Below are positions 1 to 8,888 of a stretch of 64,000 bases of DNA, piece after piece (the first letter of the stretch is position 1; the number at the start of each line of letters is the position of its first letter). The notes beneath the pieces were generated by a model that did not search any database, was not told the DNA's origin, and was given only the letters and a program-made list of their open reading frames with translations. The stretch is from NCBI GenBank assembly GCA_944328495.1, contig CALVHR010000002.1, forward strand, positions 54,461 to 118,460, in the 5' to 3' direction. Made by a program: the position numbers and the translations under genes. This stretch comes from an uncultured Clostridia bacterium. Lineage in GTDB: Bacteria; Bacillota; Clostridia; Christensenellales; Borkfalkiaceae.

Positions 1-120
1 AAAGTAAGAAAGCATCAATGCCGCTACCACTACCGCAAGAATCAATACGGTCAGCACTTCAAGTACTTTTCCCGTTCGCAATTTCGATTTCAGATTTTTC
101 GACGCATTGCTTTCACTCAT
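1..120 (-). CDS. spoIIIAG: Stage III sporulation protein AG (N-terminal fragment)
   Basis: The first 40 codons of a minus-strand gene that leaves the window on the left. It starts with ATG at 120 and overlaps the end of spoIIIAF by 8 bases. The visible part is a short basic cytoplasmic stretch (MSESNASKNLKSK) followed by a hydrophobic segment (VLTVLILAVVVAALML), the topology known for SpoIIIAG, a mother-cell membrane protein that forms a large ring in the SpoIIIA-SpoIIQ channel between mother cell and forespore. The identity rests mainly on its place directly after spoIIIAF and on this one membrane segment. Confidence 0.75.
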   Translation of the reverse strand, partial: MSESNASKNLKSKLRTGKVLEVLTVLILAVVVAALMLSYF

Positions 121-592
121 ATACATCAACCTCTGCCGAAATCATTCCGGAAATATGTTCCCTGATTTGCTCTATAACAAATATATGCTCATCTTCTTCA
201 TATATTCCGAAATCTTCGATTTTTATTTTGACCTGCGTGACTTTATACGCGTAATCGACAAAATCCCACAAAACTTCCGCACTCGCCCGCACCCCGAATT
301 CCTCACTTACATATTCACACCAAGCGGCTTCTTCCTCTTCCGCTCTCCGTGAAAAGACATACGAAATAAATTCTTCGTCCAACGCCGTCTCTTGCGCGTC
401 TGTCTCAGGAAGCTTTACGTTACCGTCTTTCCATGACACAACAAAGGAGAACAGCGGCATTGTCACCACGAACAGACAAAACAGCCGCAAAATGCCCTGA
501 ATAAATTTCCCGAGCTTTCCCTCGGGCAACAAGATCGCAACAAGCGCGGATAAAATAACGGCGCCGCACACGCTCAGAATATAAGCCTGCAT
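113..592 (-). CDS. spoIIIAF: Stage III sporulation protein AF
   Basis: 159 residues. Two hydrophobic segments at the N terminus (about 4-24 and 31-52) are followed by a soluble domain of roughly 100 residues rich in acidic amino acids. This is the layout of SpoIIIAF, a ring-forming part of the SpoIIIA-SpoIIQ feeding channel that supports forespore gene expression after engulfment. It lies 1 base after spoIIIAE and overlaps spoIIIAG, so it is translated as part of the spoIIIA operon. SpoIIIAF sequences diverge strongly between species, so gene order carries much of the assignment. Confidence 0.85.
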   Translation of the reverse strand: MQAYILSVCGAVILSALVAILLPEGKLGKFIQGILRLFCLFVVTMPLFSFVVSWKDGNVKLPETDAQETALDEEFISYVFSRRAEEEEAAWCEYVSEEFGVRASAEVLWDFVDYAYKVTQVKIKIEDFGIYEEDEHIFVIEQIREHISGMISAEVDVYE

Positions 593-593
593 G

Positions 594-1901
594 TTAAAAC
601 AACGTGTTCGAAGAACAGATCAATAGCAATACGGTTACAAAATACATAAAACCGACGGCAAGCAAGCCCGCAATAAAATAGTTGACCGTACCCGAAAGCG
701 AGGATAGAAACTCTGAAATTCCCGTATCTCCCACCGGCTCCGCTACCGCCGCGGACAATTTTAAAAATAAATTGTACGCAATCAACTGTACAAGCGGCAC
801 GGCAAGAACGATCGCCAATAATATGATCCCGCATGACCCGACCGAATTTTTGATCAAAACACTGCCCGCCACAACCAAATCAAGGCCGCTGCCCAAAAAG
901 CCTCCGATAATCGGCACAGAATTGCTGACCGCATACTTTGCCGCTTTAAAAGACAACCCGTCATAAGTCGCAGACGTAATGCCCTGCACCGTCAGAAATA
1001 CCGTAAACGCCGCCAGCGAAATGCCGAGCGTCCACTTGATAATGCCGGCAAACAGCGCAGAAAATTTTTTGATTTTGATCTCTTTGCTCATACTTGCAAC
1101 CATATTCAGCACGCAAATAAGCGATGCCAGCGGAAAAACCACTCCCGCTATGATCTGCACCACAATCTCGCTTAAAAACAAGACCGCCGGCTGATACACG
1201 GCAACAGAAACACTTCCTCCGCTCGTAGCGATCAGCGTTAAAAGCACAGGAAATACTGCCTGCATTTGCTCCCGCATGGATGTAACGGCCGATATGCAAT
1301 CGGCGACCGCACCCGAGAGCGAACTTAAAATCAATACCAACACAGCCGCGTAACTCGCAAAAAAAATAATTTTTGTGCTTCCGTTTTCCGCAAACGAGCT
1401 TTTGAATTGCTGCAAAAGTCCGCACAGCACCGCAATCGCCGCAATTACGCAAAAAGTCGGCAGCAACCCCGACAATTTTCCGAATGCCAACGACAGCACG
1501 TATGACAAAGTATTCGAATAATCCATGGAAAAGTCACCGTTGATGATCGCAAGAATTTGGTCCTTAAAACTTTTCCCGAATAATTCGCGCTGCTCTTCGC
1601 TCAAAGAATCCAAGTATTTTTGCAACTCTTCCGTATCCAGATTGGAAAGAATTTCTTCTATATTGATCTGCAGTTCACTCTCCTGTGTCTCTTCGCCCTC
1701 CTCTTCCGACGTTTCCGAGCCGCCCTCTGCTGCTCCGTCTGCCTGCTCTTGATCCATAACCCCTTCCGAAGAAACCGAACAAATAAAATTTTCCGTGCTC
1801 TTTTTGAAAGCAACCTGCGGCGCATCGACCGATGCGCACGCACAAATTGACAGAATCAGCAGAATAAGCACTGCCGCCACAGGTATTATTTTTTTCATCA
1901 C
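594..1901 (-). CDS. spoIIIAE: Stage III sporulation protein AE
   Basis: 435 residues. An N-terminal signal sequence (about 1-24) is followed by an acidic, Glu- and Gln-rich stretch (about 48-105) and then by several long hydrophobic helices typical of the SpoIIIAE polytopic membrane protein. In the family it is one of the mother-cell inner-membrane components of the channel to the forespore. The start ATG-ATG overlaps the stop of spoIIIAD (ATGA arrangement), which implies coupled translation. The acidic N-terminal stretch (Glu-rich, with an EEEGEETQESE core) is more extended than I would expect, but the core of the protein is typical. Confidence 0.93.
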   Translation of the reverse strand: MMKKIIPVAAVLILLILSICACASVDAPQVAFKKSTENFICSVSSEGVMDQEQADGAAEGGSETSEEEGEETQESELQINIEEILSNLDTEELQKYLDSLSEEQRELFGKSFKDQILAIINGDFSMDYSNTLSYVLSLAFGKLSGLLPTFCVIAAIAVLCGLLQQFKSSFAENGSTKIIFFASYAAVLVLILSSLSGAVADCISAVTSMREQMQAVFPVLLTLIATSGGSVSVAVYQPAVLFLSEIVVQIIAGVVFPLASLICVLNMVASMSKEIKIKKFSALFAGIIKWTLGISLAAFTVFLTVQGITSATYDGLSFKAAKYAVSNSVPIIGGFLGSGLDLVVAGSVLIKNSVGSCGIILLAIVLAVPLVQLIAYNLFLKLSAAVAEPVGDTGISEFLSSLSGTVNYFIAGLLAVGFMYFVTVLLLICSSNTLF

Positions 1902-2290
1902 ATCAGCTCCAAAAATGCGCCGATCAGCCCGATCATGCTCCGTATGATCGGCAAAGAAACGGAAAAAATCACCACTTTCCCCGCAAACACCAGCTTGTCC
2001 GCAATGCTTTTCGACCCAAAATCTTCTATGATCCCTGCGGCGAATTCAATCAGATACCCGACAGCCACGATTTTTAAAATAATTTTGATCAAAGACTGAT
2101 CGATCCCCGTCTTTTCCCCGATCTCCGCAAACACCGAAAACGTCTCCGCAAACAGATCGATGGAAAATATCAGAATTATGACACATCCCGCCACCGTGAC
2201 CGCAAAGGAAAGTTCCGGTTTGCTGCTCCGCAGCAATATTGCCGCAATCGCCGTCACCAACCCCACCCCGATCACTTTGATAAGTTCCAT
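1898..2290 (-). CDS. spoIIIAD: Stage III sporulation protein AD
   Basis: 130 residues, almost entirely hydrophobic with four predicted helices. The size and composition match SpoIIIAD, a small membrane protein of the spoIIIA channel complex that resembles SpoIIIAC. The gene begins 2 bases after the spoIIIAC stop codon and ends with a 4-base overlap with spoIIIAE. Confidence 0.92.
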   Translation of the reverse strand: MELIKVIGVGLVTAIAAILLRSSKPELSFAVTVAGCVIILIFSIDLFAETFSVFAEIGEKTGIDQSLIKIILKIVAVGYLIEFAAGIIEDFGSKSIADKLVFAGKVVIFSVSLPIIRSMIGLIGAFLELM

Positions 2291-2292
2291 AC

Positions 2293-2490
2293 TTAAAATA
2301 AATCAAATATACTCCGAATGGAATCAAAAAGCTCTGCAACCATATCCAACACCACCGTCAACACAATGATCAGCCCCGCAAGACTTACGATCGTAGCAAT
2401 ATCCTCTCGGTCCGATTTTTTCAAAATCTGACAGACAATCGTTACTATGATCCCGACTGCCGCAATCTTAAATATGATATCGATGTTCAT
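2293..2490 (-). CDS. spoIIIAC: Stage III sporulation protein AC
   Basis: 65 residues with two hydrophobic segments separated by a charged turn (KKSDRED). This is the usual size of SpoIIIAC. A good ribosome binding site, GGAGG, lies 5 bases before the ATG. It is the third gene of the operon, 14 bases after spoIIIAB, and the adjacent order AB-AC-AD-AE is diagnostic. Confidence 0.93.
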   Translation of the reverse strand: MNIDIIFKIAAVGIIVTIVCQILKKSDREDIATIVSLAGLIIVLTVVLDMVAELFDSIRSIFDLF

Positions 2491-2504
2491 CCGCTCCTCC
2501 GCTC

Positions 2505-2975
2505 TTACACGATGAGTATCACAAGTATCAGCCCCGCAAGAAATCCGAGTTTTAAATACAGCGAAAAATATCGTTTATACGCATCTTCGCTCGCACGGCG
2601 GCGCTCCCCGATCTCTTGCCGGACCGCCGAAAGATATGTCTTTTGCGACGCCGCATCACTCTTGCCGATCATGAAAAAATAATCGTGCAAAAATTTTTGC
2701 TCATCCTCTTTCAGATAGGGGTAATCATAACATTCTGTCTCAAAATCACTGCCCTTTTTCACTTCAAGCATCTTTTTAAAATCCCCGCTGAATTCATACT
2801 TTTCCAAAAATGCGGGTAGCGGAATCTTAGTATAACTCACTTCGTTCACAAGCCGCTCGTTGAACAAGTTCAAATTATAGAAAAAATCAAAGCGCTGTTT
2901 GTATTTACGCGTCAAAAGATAGGAACAGCACACGCAGAGCGCAAGCACGCCCGCACACAATATCAGCTTCAGCAC
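2505..2975 (-). CDS. spoIIIAB: Stage III sporulation protein AB
   Basis: 156 residues. One hydrophobic helix at each end (about 2-20 and 140-156) brackets a soluble alpha-helical middle. SpoIIIAB has this topology and shares a fold with type II secretion GspF proteins; in the complex it is thought to partner the ATPase SpoIIIAA. It overlaps the end of spoIIIAA by 7 bases. Confidence 0.92.
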   Translation of the reverse strand: MLKLILCAGVLALCVCCSYLLTRKYKQRFDFFYNLNLFNERLVNEVSYTKIPLPAFLEKYEFSGDFKKMLEVKKGSDFETECYDYPYLKEDEQKFLHDYFFMIGKSDAASQKTYLSAVRQEIGERRRASEDAYKRYFSLYLKLGFLAGLILVILIV

Positions 2976-3874
2976 GGCTCATATACAGGAGAAAGATCCT
3001 GCCCGTAAATACCTGCAACTTTCCCGATCGCATCCGAGCTCAATGCAATATAGTAGTCGAACAGCTTTTCTTCGACCGCACGCCCGAATACCGGAGATGC
3101 CTGCATTGCGGCAATGTCTCGAAAATGCGCCGATGCGATCACGCACACCCCGCCTCGAACACACGCGGCGACGGCATCGATCTCTTCCTCAGATACAAGC
3201 TCGTCCGTTACGATCAAATCGGGCCGCATTGCGCGTACCGCCGCGGAAAGTGCATCTTTTTTATAAGAATAACGTACAATATCCGAAAACGCACCGGTGT
3301 TCAACGAAAAATCTCTGTACGCGGCGCTGATTTCGTTTCGCTCGTCGTTGATCAGAATATTTATCAGCCGCTTTGACGATATCAGCCGGGTCAGATCACG
3401 CAAAATCGTCGTCTTCCCTCTGCCGGGCGGCGAAATCAACAACGCACTGGCGATCTTCTCCCGAAAACATACACGTTCGATCAGTTCCCCGCACCCCGGC
3501 ACCTCGTGCGGGACCCGAATATTCAAAGAAGTGACTTCCTTTACCGTAAACGTCTTTCCGTTTTCGTACACAAAAATGCCGGCAAGCCCGATACGCTCAC
3601 CGTTCGATCCTGTCAAAAAACCCTGGCGCAACTGTTCGGTCACCGAATACACGGAAAACTCGCTTGCACGATAAATGATCGTTTCTATTTCCGAGTAACT
3701 GCATACAAGCGCCGCACCGATGTGTTCGGTCGTACCGTTTGATCCCAAAAAAGTATACTCTCCGCCGTAGTTGATCACGACCGGCTTGTTGGCGCGAACC
3801 CGCAGTTCATACACGAGCTGCATGTTCACGTGCGTCAGCGCGCGCCGAAGGTTGTCCGTCAGAAAATCAAGCAT
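2969..3874 (-). CDS. spoIIIAA: Stage III sporulation protein AA, ATPase
   Basis: 301 residues, a cytoplasmic AAA-type ATPase related to secretion ATPases. Walker A (PPGRGKTT) is at about 149-156 and a Walker B-like segment (PDLIVTDEL) at about 218-226. It is the first gene of the operon and is thought to energise the SpoIIIA channel from the mother-cell side. The ATG at 3874 is preceded by an AAGGG-type ribosome binding site. A sigma-E-like promoter lies about 30-60 bases upstream, which fits mother-cell-specific expression at engulfment. Confidence 0.95.
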   Translation of the reverse strand: MLDFLTDNLRRALTHVNMQLVYELRVRANKPVVINYGGEYTFLGSNGTTEHIGAALVCSYSEIETIIYRASEFSVYSVTEQLRQGFLTGSNGERIGLAGIFVYENGKTFTVKEVTSLNIRVPHEVPGCGELIERVCFREKIASALLISPPGRGKTTILRDLTRLISSKRLINILINDERNEISAAYRDFSLNTGAFSDIVRYSYKKDALSAAVRAMRPDLIVTDELVSEEEIDAVAACVRGGVCVIASAHFRDIAAMQASPVFGRAVEEKLFDYYIALSSDAIGKVAGIYGQDLSPVYEPC

Positions 3875-3902
3875 ATTTATCCCCTTCCCTTTGTGTCTGT
3901 AT

Positions 3903-3932
3903 ATTGTATGAATAACCCTCGCGCCGATATTC
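3903..3932 (-). promoter_or_regulatory. Sigma-E-like sporulation promoter of spoIIIA
   Basis: On the minus strand GAATATC is followed after 15 bases by CATACAAT. The known mother-cell sigma-E consensus has a KMATATT-type -35 and CATACAAT-type -10 with a spacer of about 14. The -10 match is perfect and the -35 differs at one position. It lies 28 bases upstream of the spoIIIAA start codon, and spoIIIA is sigma-E dependent in Bacillus. No sigma-A promoter is visible here. Confidence 0.72.
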
Positions 3933-3966
3933 CGCCAAAATCAAAATTTTGCCGCACAAAATATTT

Positions 3967-3992
3967 AAGCCCTGCAAATTTTTGCAGGGCTT
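3967..3992 (-). other. Perfect inverted repeat between rny and spoIIIA
   Basis: A 12-base-pair perfect inverted repeat (AAGCCCTGCAAA / TTTGCAGGGCTT) with almost no loop. It lies between the rny terminator and the sigma-E-like promoter of spoIIIA. Neither strand has a T tract right after it, so it does not look like a standard terminator. It could be a back-up transcription barrier or a protein site. Confidence 0.5.
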
Positions 3993-4001
3993 GCCTATAC
4001 C

Positions 4002-4034
4002 AAAAAAAACAAGGAACGGAAAATCCGTCCCTTG
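4002..4034 (-). terminator. Intrinsic terminator of rny
   Basis: On the minus strand a stem of 11 pairs with one mismatch (CAAGGGACGGA / TCCGTTCCTTG) is followed by eight T residues. It begins 17 bases after the rny stop codon. Confidence 0.92.
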
Positions 4035-4050
4035 TCTGTATCACATTCAA

Positions 4051-5667
4051 TTACTTTGCATATTCCACACTGCGATATTCGCGAATCACATTGACCTTGA
4101 TCTGTCCGGGATATTCGAGTTCCTGCTCGATCTTCTTGGCAATGTCCTTCGCAAGAAACATGGTCTGCGCATCATCAATCTGCTCCGGCTTGACGATTAC
4201 GCGCACTTCCCGTCCCGCCTGGATCGCATAACTCTTATCAACACCCTTGAAAGAAGACGCGATGGATTCAAGCTGTTCCAAACGCTTGACATAATTGGTG
4301 CTCGTCTCTCTGCGCGCACCGGGCCGCGCACCCGAAATCGCGTCCGCCGCCTGCACGAGAACAGCCTCCACCGTCTTGGGCTCCACGTCGCCGTGGTGCG
4401 CCATGATCGCGTTGATCACGTTGTTGCTTTCCTTGTATTTCTTGGCAATATCCGCACCGATCTGGATGTGCGTGCCTTCCTGTTCATGATCGACCGCTTT
4501 GCCGATATCGTGCAAAAGCCCCGCACGCTTGGCAAGATTTACGTCCAAACCCAATTCAGCCGCCATCATTCCCGCAAGCTGTGCCACTTCAATGGAGTGC
4601 TTATAGACATTCTGCCCGTAACTGGTCCTGTATTTCAGTCTGCCGAGTAATTTGATCAATTCGGGGTGTAAACCGAAAATGCCCACCTCGAACATCGCCG
4701 CTTCGCCGTTTTCCTTGATCTGCTGATCCAGTTCTTTGCGGACCTTTTCTACCGTCTCTTCGATGCGGGCGGGATGAATGCGTCCGTCACTGATCAGCTT
4801 TTCAAGTGCTATACGCGCAATTTCCCTGCGCACAGGATCAAACCCCGAAAGAATCACCACTTCCGGCGTATCGTCAATGATCAGCTCCACCCCCGTCGCG
4901 TTTTCGATCGCACGGATATTGCGCCCCTCTCTGCCGATAATGCGCGCCTTCATGTCGTCATTGGGAAGAGGAACCACCGAAACGGTTATCTCGGATGCAT
5001 GATCGCTTGCACAGCGCTGAATCGCAAGGCTGATGATCTTTTTCGCATTTGCATCCGCCTCGTCCTTCGCCTGCTGTTCCATGTTGCGGACCTGCAACGC
5101 CACGTCATGACGGGTTTCGTCGAGAATGTTCTCCGCAAGAATTTTCTTTGCCTCTTCGCGCGTAAGCTGAGCAACTTTTTCCAGTTCCTGTATCATCAGA
5201 TCGTGCTGATGATTGACCTTTTCCTGCATTTTTTTGATGTCGTCTTCACGGCGAAGAAGATTCTTCTGCTGCTGCTCCAACGCATCCGACTTTTTTTGCA
5301 ACGCATCCTCTTTTTTATCGAGATTATCCTCTTTTTGCACAATGCGCTGCTCCGCTTTTTGCAGTTCCAGCTTCTTTTCTTTTGTTTCCCGTTCGAATTC
5401 GTTTCTGAGTTTTAAGTCCTGTTCCTTAGCTTCTAAAATAGCTTCTTTCTTTAATGCTTTGCACTCGCCTTCCGCTTCGTCAAGCATTATCTTGATTCTT
5501 TGATTTACGTCGCCTATCTTTTTATCGACCGACTTTTTATGCAAAAGCCCTCCGACAAAAAAACCGACAGCACCAATCACTACAATAGCGCCGACAAGCA
5601 CGCCGATGAATAACCCCACCGATACCGTGCCCGCAAGAAACAGGGAGCTTATGTTCGTTACCGACAT
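4051..5667 (-). CDS. rny: Ribonuclease Y
   Basis: 538 residues, a membrane-anchored endoribonuclease that initiates mRNA turnover in Firmicutes. The order is one N-terminal membrane helix (about 10-42), a long coiled coil rich in Lys, Glu and Gln (about 45-200), a KH RNA-binding domain with the loop GREGRN, and an HD phosphohydrolase domain beginning near 357 with the metal-binding LLHDIGK at about 384-390. Length and architecture are standard. An AGGAGG site precedes the ATG. It has its own promoter about 110 bases upstream and its own terminator, so it is a single-gene unit. Confidence 0.97.
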   Translation of the reverse strand: MSVTNISSLFLAGTVSVGLFIGVLVGAIVVIGAVGFFVGGLLHKKSVDKKIGDVNQRIKIMLDEAEGECKALKKEAILEAKEQDLKLRNEFERETKEKKLELQKAEQRIVQKEDNLDKKEDALQKKSDALEQQQKNLLRREDDIKKMQEKVNHQHDLMIQELEKVAQLTREEAKKILAENILDETRHDVALQVRNMEQQAKDEADANAKKIISLAIQRCASDHASEITVSVVPLPNDDMKARIIGREGRNIRAIENATGVELIIDDTPEVVILSGFDPVRREIARIALEKLISDGRIHPARIEETVEKVRKELDQQIKENGEAAMFEVGIFGLHPELIKLLGRLKYRTSYGQNVYKHSIEVAQLAGMMAAELGLDVNLAKRAGLLHDIGKAVDHEQEGTHIQIGADIAKKYKESNNVINAIMAHHGDVEPKTVEAVLVQAADAISGARPGARRETSTNYVKRLEQLESIASSFKGVDKSYAIQAGREVRVIVKPEQIDDAQTMFLAKDIAKKIEQELEYPGQIKVNVIREYRSVEYAK

Positions 5668-5778
5668 TTTAAAGCCTCCTGTAAAATAAACTGAATATAA
5701 ATCGCGGAAAGTTTGTATCTCGATACCATCTCAGTACCTTTTTTTACAAAATTCTCCCCTTTTATTTATACCTTTTTA

Positions 5779-5807
5779 ATTATACATGATTCCGAATAAA
5801 AAGTCAA
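5779..5807 (-). promoter_or_regulatory. Sigma-A promoter of rny
   Basis: TTGACT, a 17-base spacer and TATAAT on the minus strand. It predicts an untranslated leader of about 100 bases before rny. The leader has no structure that I recognise. Confidence 0.75.
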
Positions 5808-5839
5808 TGCTATCTCAAAAATTAACTACTTGTTTGCAT

Positions 5840-5876
5840 AAAAAAATTTCGGCAATTTCCATTGCCGAAATTTTTT
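5840..5876 (-). terminator. Intrinsic terminator of nadE
   Basis: A 15-base-pair stem (5841-5855 with 5862-5876), six-base loop and T-rich end. It overlaps the nadE stop codon. Symmetrical A and T tails would let it act in both directions. Confidence 0.9.
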
Positions 5877-7785
5877 ATAATTGTTCGACTTCGTCCAGCC
5901 ACAGTGCCGCGGAAGCATCCGACGGCATGCGCCAGTCTCCGCGCGGCGATAATGATACCGAGCCGATCTTGACCCCGTCGGGAAGACAAGATCGCTTGAA
6001 TTGCTGGGAGAAAAAGCGCTTGTAAAAGTTTTTCAGCCACTTTTTTAACGTCGCCGCATCGTACACCCCGGCAAACGCTTTTTGCGCCAGATAATAGACT
6101 TTTTCAGGCGTAAAGCCCCAGCGAATCGCGTAATACAAATAAAAATCATGCAATTCGTAAGGCCCCACCAACTCTTCCGTCTTTTGCGCTATTTTACCGT
6201 TCTCGGGAGGCAAAAGCTCGGGGCTGATTTCTGTATTGAGAATGTCTGTCAGAACGTCGCAAACAGCTCCGCCGAATCGCTCCGCTTCGCTGCGTATCAG
6301 GTATTTCACCAGCGTTTTCGGAACAGATGCGTTTACGCCGTACATGGACATATGATCGCCGTTGTACGTCGCCCAACCGAGAGCCAGCTCGCTCAAATCG
6401 CCCGTACCGATCACAAGCCCGTTTTCATCGTTGGCAATGTTCATGAGCACCATTGTGCGCATTCGCGCCTGTGCATTTTCATACGCGGCATTTTTTACGC
6501 TCTCGTCGTGCCCGATATCTGCAAAATGCCCGCGCACGGATTCCGAAATGTTGACCGTACGCGCCGTGACGCCGAGCTCATGCATCAGGCGCAGAGAATT
6601 ATTTAACGTCTTATCCGTCGTGCCGAAGCAAGGCATCGTGACCGCAATGATTTCCTTGCGAGGTTTTTGCAGAGCGTCAAACGCGCGCACCGTCACAAGA
6701 AGCGCCAACGCGCTGTCCAATCCGCCCGATATGCCGATGACGGCACTCTTTGCGTTGGTATGCGCCAAACGCTTTTTTAACCCCGCCGATTGCATGGATA
6801 AAATGAGTTCCGCACGCTTCCCTCGCTCTTCTTCCCCTTCCGGAACAAAGGGCAGGCGCGCAATGCGGCGCGTAAGCTTCTCCTCTGCGCTGCCCGTCTT
6901 GAATCCGATCGTCTGATAACCGCATGCGTCACTCGTATCGTAAAAAGTATTGATGCGCCGGCGTTCAAAGGACAACTTAGATACATCCGCCTCCGAAACC
7001 GTCAGCCCGTTTTCAAACAATTTGCTCTCCGACAGAATCTCTCCGTTCTCGCAAATGATGTTGTGTCCGGAAAAAACCATATCGGTCGTCGATTCGCCGT
7101 CGCCCGCATCCGCGTACACGTATGCGGATACCGTCTTTGCCGACTGCGCACACACGAGCAGGCGGCGATATTCCGCTTTCCCCGCCGTTTCGTCGCTCGC
7201 CGAAAGATTGACGATAATATTCGCTCCCGCAAGCGCATGCGAGACCGAGGGCGGCGCGGGCACCCAAAGATCTTCGCAAAGCTCTGCCGCCACCGTAAAA
7301 TCAAAATTTGTCTGAGAACGAAAAAGAATTTTGTTTCCGAACGGTATTTCTTCGCCGCAAAAAGGCACAGTGCAATTTTCCCCGATATACGGCTGAAAAT
7401 TGCGCTTTTCATAAAACTCGGCATAGTTCGGCAAATGACGCTTGGGTATAAAGGCAAGAACTTTTCCGCCGTTGATCGCTGCCGCACAATTGTACAATAC
7501 GCCGCGCGCGCGCACGGGCATGCCCACAAATATCAGCATTTTCAGCCCCTTCGCAGCATCGGCAATCGATTTCAAGGCATCCTGCGCGCCGCAAAGCAGC
7601 ACGTCCTGCCCGAACAAATCTCCGCAAGTATAGCCGCATACGCAGAGCTCCGGAAACACCAAAAGCTCAACGCCCGCCTTTTCGGCTTCGCGCATCAGAC
7701 GAATAATGCTTTCACTGTTGAATTTTGTGTCGCCCACCCGTATTTGCGGCGTCGCCGCGGCAACTTTCACAAATCCGTATTTCAT
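5875..7785 (-). CDS. nadE: Glutamine-dependent NAD(+) synthetase
   Basis: 636 residues, the last enzyme of NAD synthesis: it amidates nicotinic acid adenine dinucleotide with ATP and ammonia taken from glutamine. The N-terminal nitrilase-type glutaminase domain carries the Glu-Lys-Cys triad as E46 (FPELC), K115 (IPKRHLPNY) and C170 (AELCEDLW). The C-terminal synthetase has the pyrophosphatase loop SGGLDS at 353-358. This is the two-domain form, so no separate ammonia source is needed. It begins 5 bases after the recA stop and is the last gene of the ftsK-rimO-pgsA-cinA-recA run. Confidence 0.97.
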   Translation of the reverse strand: MKYGFVKVAAATPQIRVGDTKFNSESIIRLMREAEKAGVELLVFPELCVCGYTCGDLFGQDVLLCGAQDALKSIADAAKGLKMLIFVGMPVRARGVLYNCAAAINGGKVLAFIPKRHLPNYAEFYEKRNFQPYIGENCTVPFCGEEIPFGNKILFRSQTNFDFTVAAELCEDLWVPAPPSVSHALAGANIIVNLSASDETAGKAEYRRLLVCAQSAKTVSAYVYADAGDGESTTDMVFSGHNIICENGEILSESKLFENGLTVSEADVSKLSFERRRINTFYDTSDACGYQTIGFKTGSAEEKLTRRIARLPFVPEGEEERGKRAELILSMQSAGLKKRLAHTNAKSAVIGISGGLDSALALLVTVRAFDALQKPRKEIIAVTMPCFGTTDKTLNNSLRLMHELGVTARTVNISESVRGHFADIGHDESVKNAAYENAQARMRTMVLMNIANDENGLVIGTGDLSELALGWATYNGDHMSMYGVNASVPKTLVKYLIRSEAERFGGAVCDVLTDILNTEISPELLPPENGKIAQKTEELVGPYELHDFYLYYAIRWGFTPEKVYYLAQKAFAGVYDAATLKKWLKNFYKRFFSQQFKRSCLPDGVKIGSVSLSPRGDWRMPSDASAALWLDEVEQL

Positions 7786-7790
7786 CCGAA

Positions 7791-8825
7791 TTATTCTTCT
7801 TCCTCTTCCTTAACTTCACCCGCAGATTCTCCCTTATCGGGTTTATACGCGGCACGAATCTTCATTTCGATTTCTTTCGCCTTGTCGGGATTCTTTTTCA
7901 GCCATTCGCGCATCTTCTCTCTGCCCTGCGCAACTTTCTCGCCCTCATACGAGAACCATGCGCCGCTCTTTACGATCACATCGCACGCTACGCCCAGATC
8001 GATGATGCAGCCTTCCTGCGAAATGCCTTCCCCGTACAGGATGTCGAATTCAGCCGTACGGAAAGGAGGCGCAAGCTTGTTTTTGACGATCTTCGCCTTT
8101 GTCTTATTGCCCATGATGCCGTCGCTGTCTTTGAGCGCGTCCGCGCGGCGCACGTCGATGCGCACGCTCGCATAAAATTTGAGCGCTTTGCCGCCCGGCG
8201 TCGTTTCGGGATTTCCGAACATCACCCCGACCTTTTCACGAAGCTGGTTGATGAAGATCACACAAGAATGGGATTTATTGATGATGCCCGTCAGCTTGCG
8301 CAATGCCTGCGACATCAGACGTGCCTGCAATCCGACATGCGGATCCCCCATGTCGCCTTCGATCTCCGCCTTCGGCGTCAGCGCCGCGACCGAGTCGATG
8401 ACGATCAAATCCACCGCTCCGCTGCGCACCAGCGAATCGGTGATATCCAGCGCCTGCTCCCCCGTGTCCGGCTGCGATACGTACAGATTTTCCAGATCGA
8501 CGCCCAAATTTTTTGCATACACGGGATCGAGCGCGTGCTCTGCATCCACAAATGCCGCAATGCCGCCCATCTTCTGGATCTGCGCGATCGCGTGCAGTGC
8601 AACCGTCGTTTTGCCCGAAGATTCGGGCCCGAAAATCTCGATGATCCTGCCGCGGGGAAGACCGCCGATCCCCAGCGCAATATCCAAGGAAAGACAACCC
8701 GTCGGGATGACTTCAATGTCCACTTTCCCCGCCGCGTCGCCCAATTTCATGATCGCGCCTTTGCCGTAATGCTTTTCGATTTGCGCCAGTACCTGGTCAA
8801 GTGCTTTGAGCTTCTCGTTATCCAT
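7791..8825 (-). CDS. recA: Recombinase RecA
   Basis: 344 residues. Walker [10 protein letters not shown] is at 66-74 and Walker B ([10 protein letters not shown]) at about 140. The C terminus ends in the usual acidic tail (EVKEEEEE). It forms filaments on single-stranded DNA, drives strand exchange and stimulates LexA cleavage. An AGAGAGG-type site lies before the ATG. I see no clear LexA box or sigma-A promoter in the 63-base gap upstream, which instead holds a GC-rich hairpin, so transcription may come from cinA and further up. Confidence 0.98.
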   Translation of the reverse strand: MDNEKLKALDQVLAQIEKHYGKGAIMKLGDAAGKVDIEVIPTGCLSLDIALGIGGLPRGRIIEIFGPESSGKTTVALHAIAQIQKMGGIAAFVDAEHALDPVYAKNLGVDLENLYVSQPDTGEQALDITDSLVRSGAVDLIVIDSVAALTPKAEIEGDMGDPHVGLQARLMSQALRKLTGIINKSHSCVIFINQLREKVGVMFGNPETTPGGKALKFYASVRIDVRRADALKDSDGIMGNKTKAKIVKNKLAPPFRTAEFDILYGEGISQEGCIIDLGVACDVIVKSGAWFSYEGEKVAQGREKMREWLKKNPDKAKEIEMKIRAAYKPDKGESAGEVKEEEEE

Positions 8826-8860
8826 AAATTAACCTCTCTGCTGTGGTTGTATTTTGCTTT

Positions 8861-8877
8861 CGCGCCGCCGCGGCGCG
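8861..8877 (-). other. GC-rich hairpin between cinA and recA
   Basis: A 7-base-pair stem made only of G and C (CGCGCCG / CGGCGCG) with a 3-base loop, in the cinA-recA gap. No T tract follows on either strand, so it is not a normal terminator. It may separate the two messages or protect a processed recA mRNA end. Confidence 0.45.
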
Positions 8878-8888
8878 CCGATTTCCGT

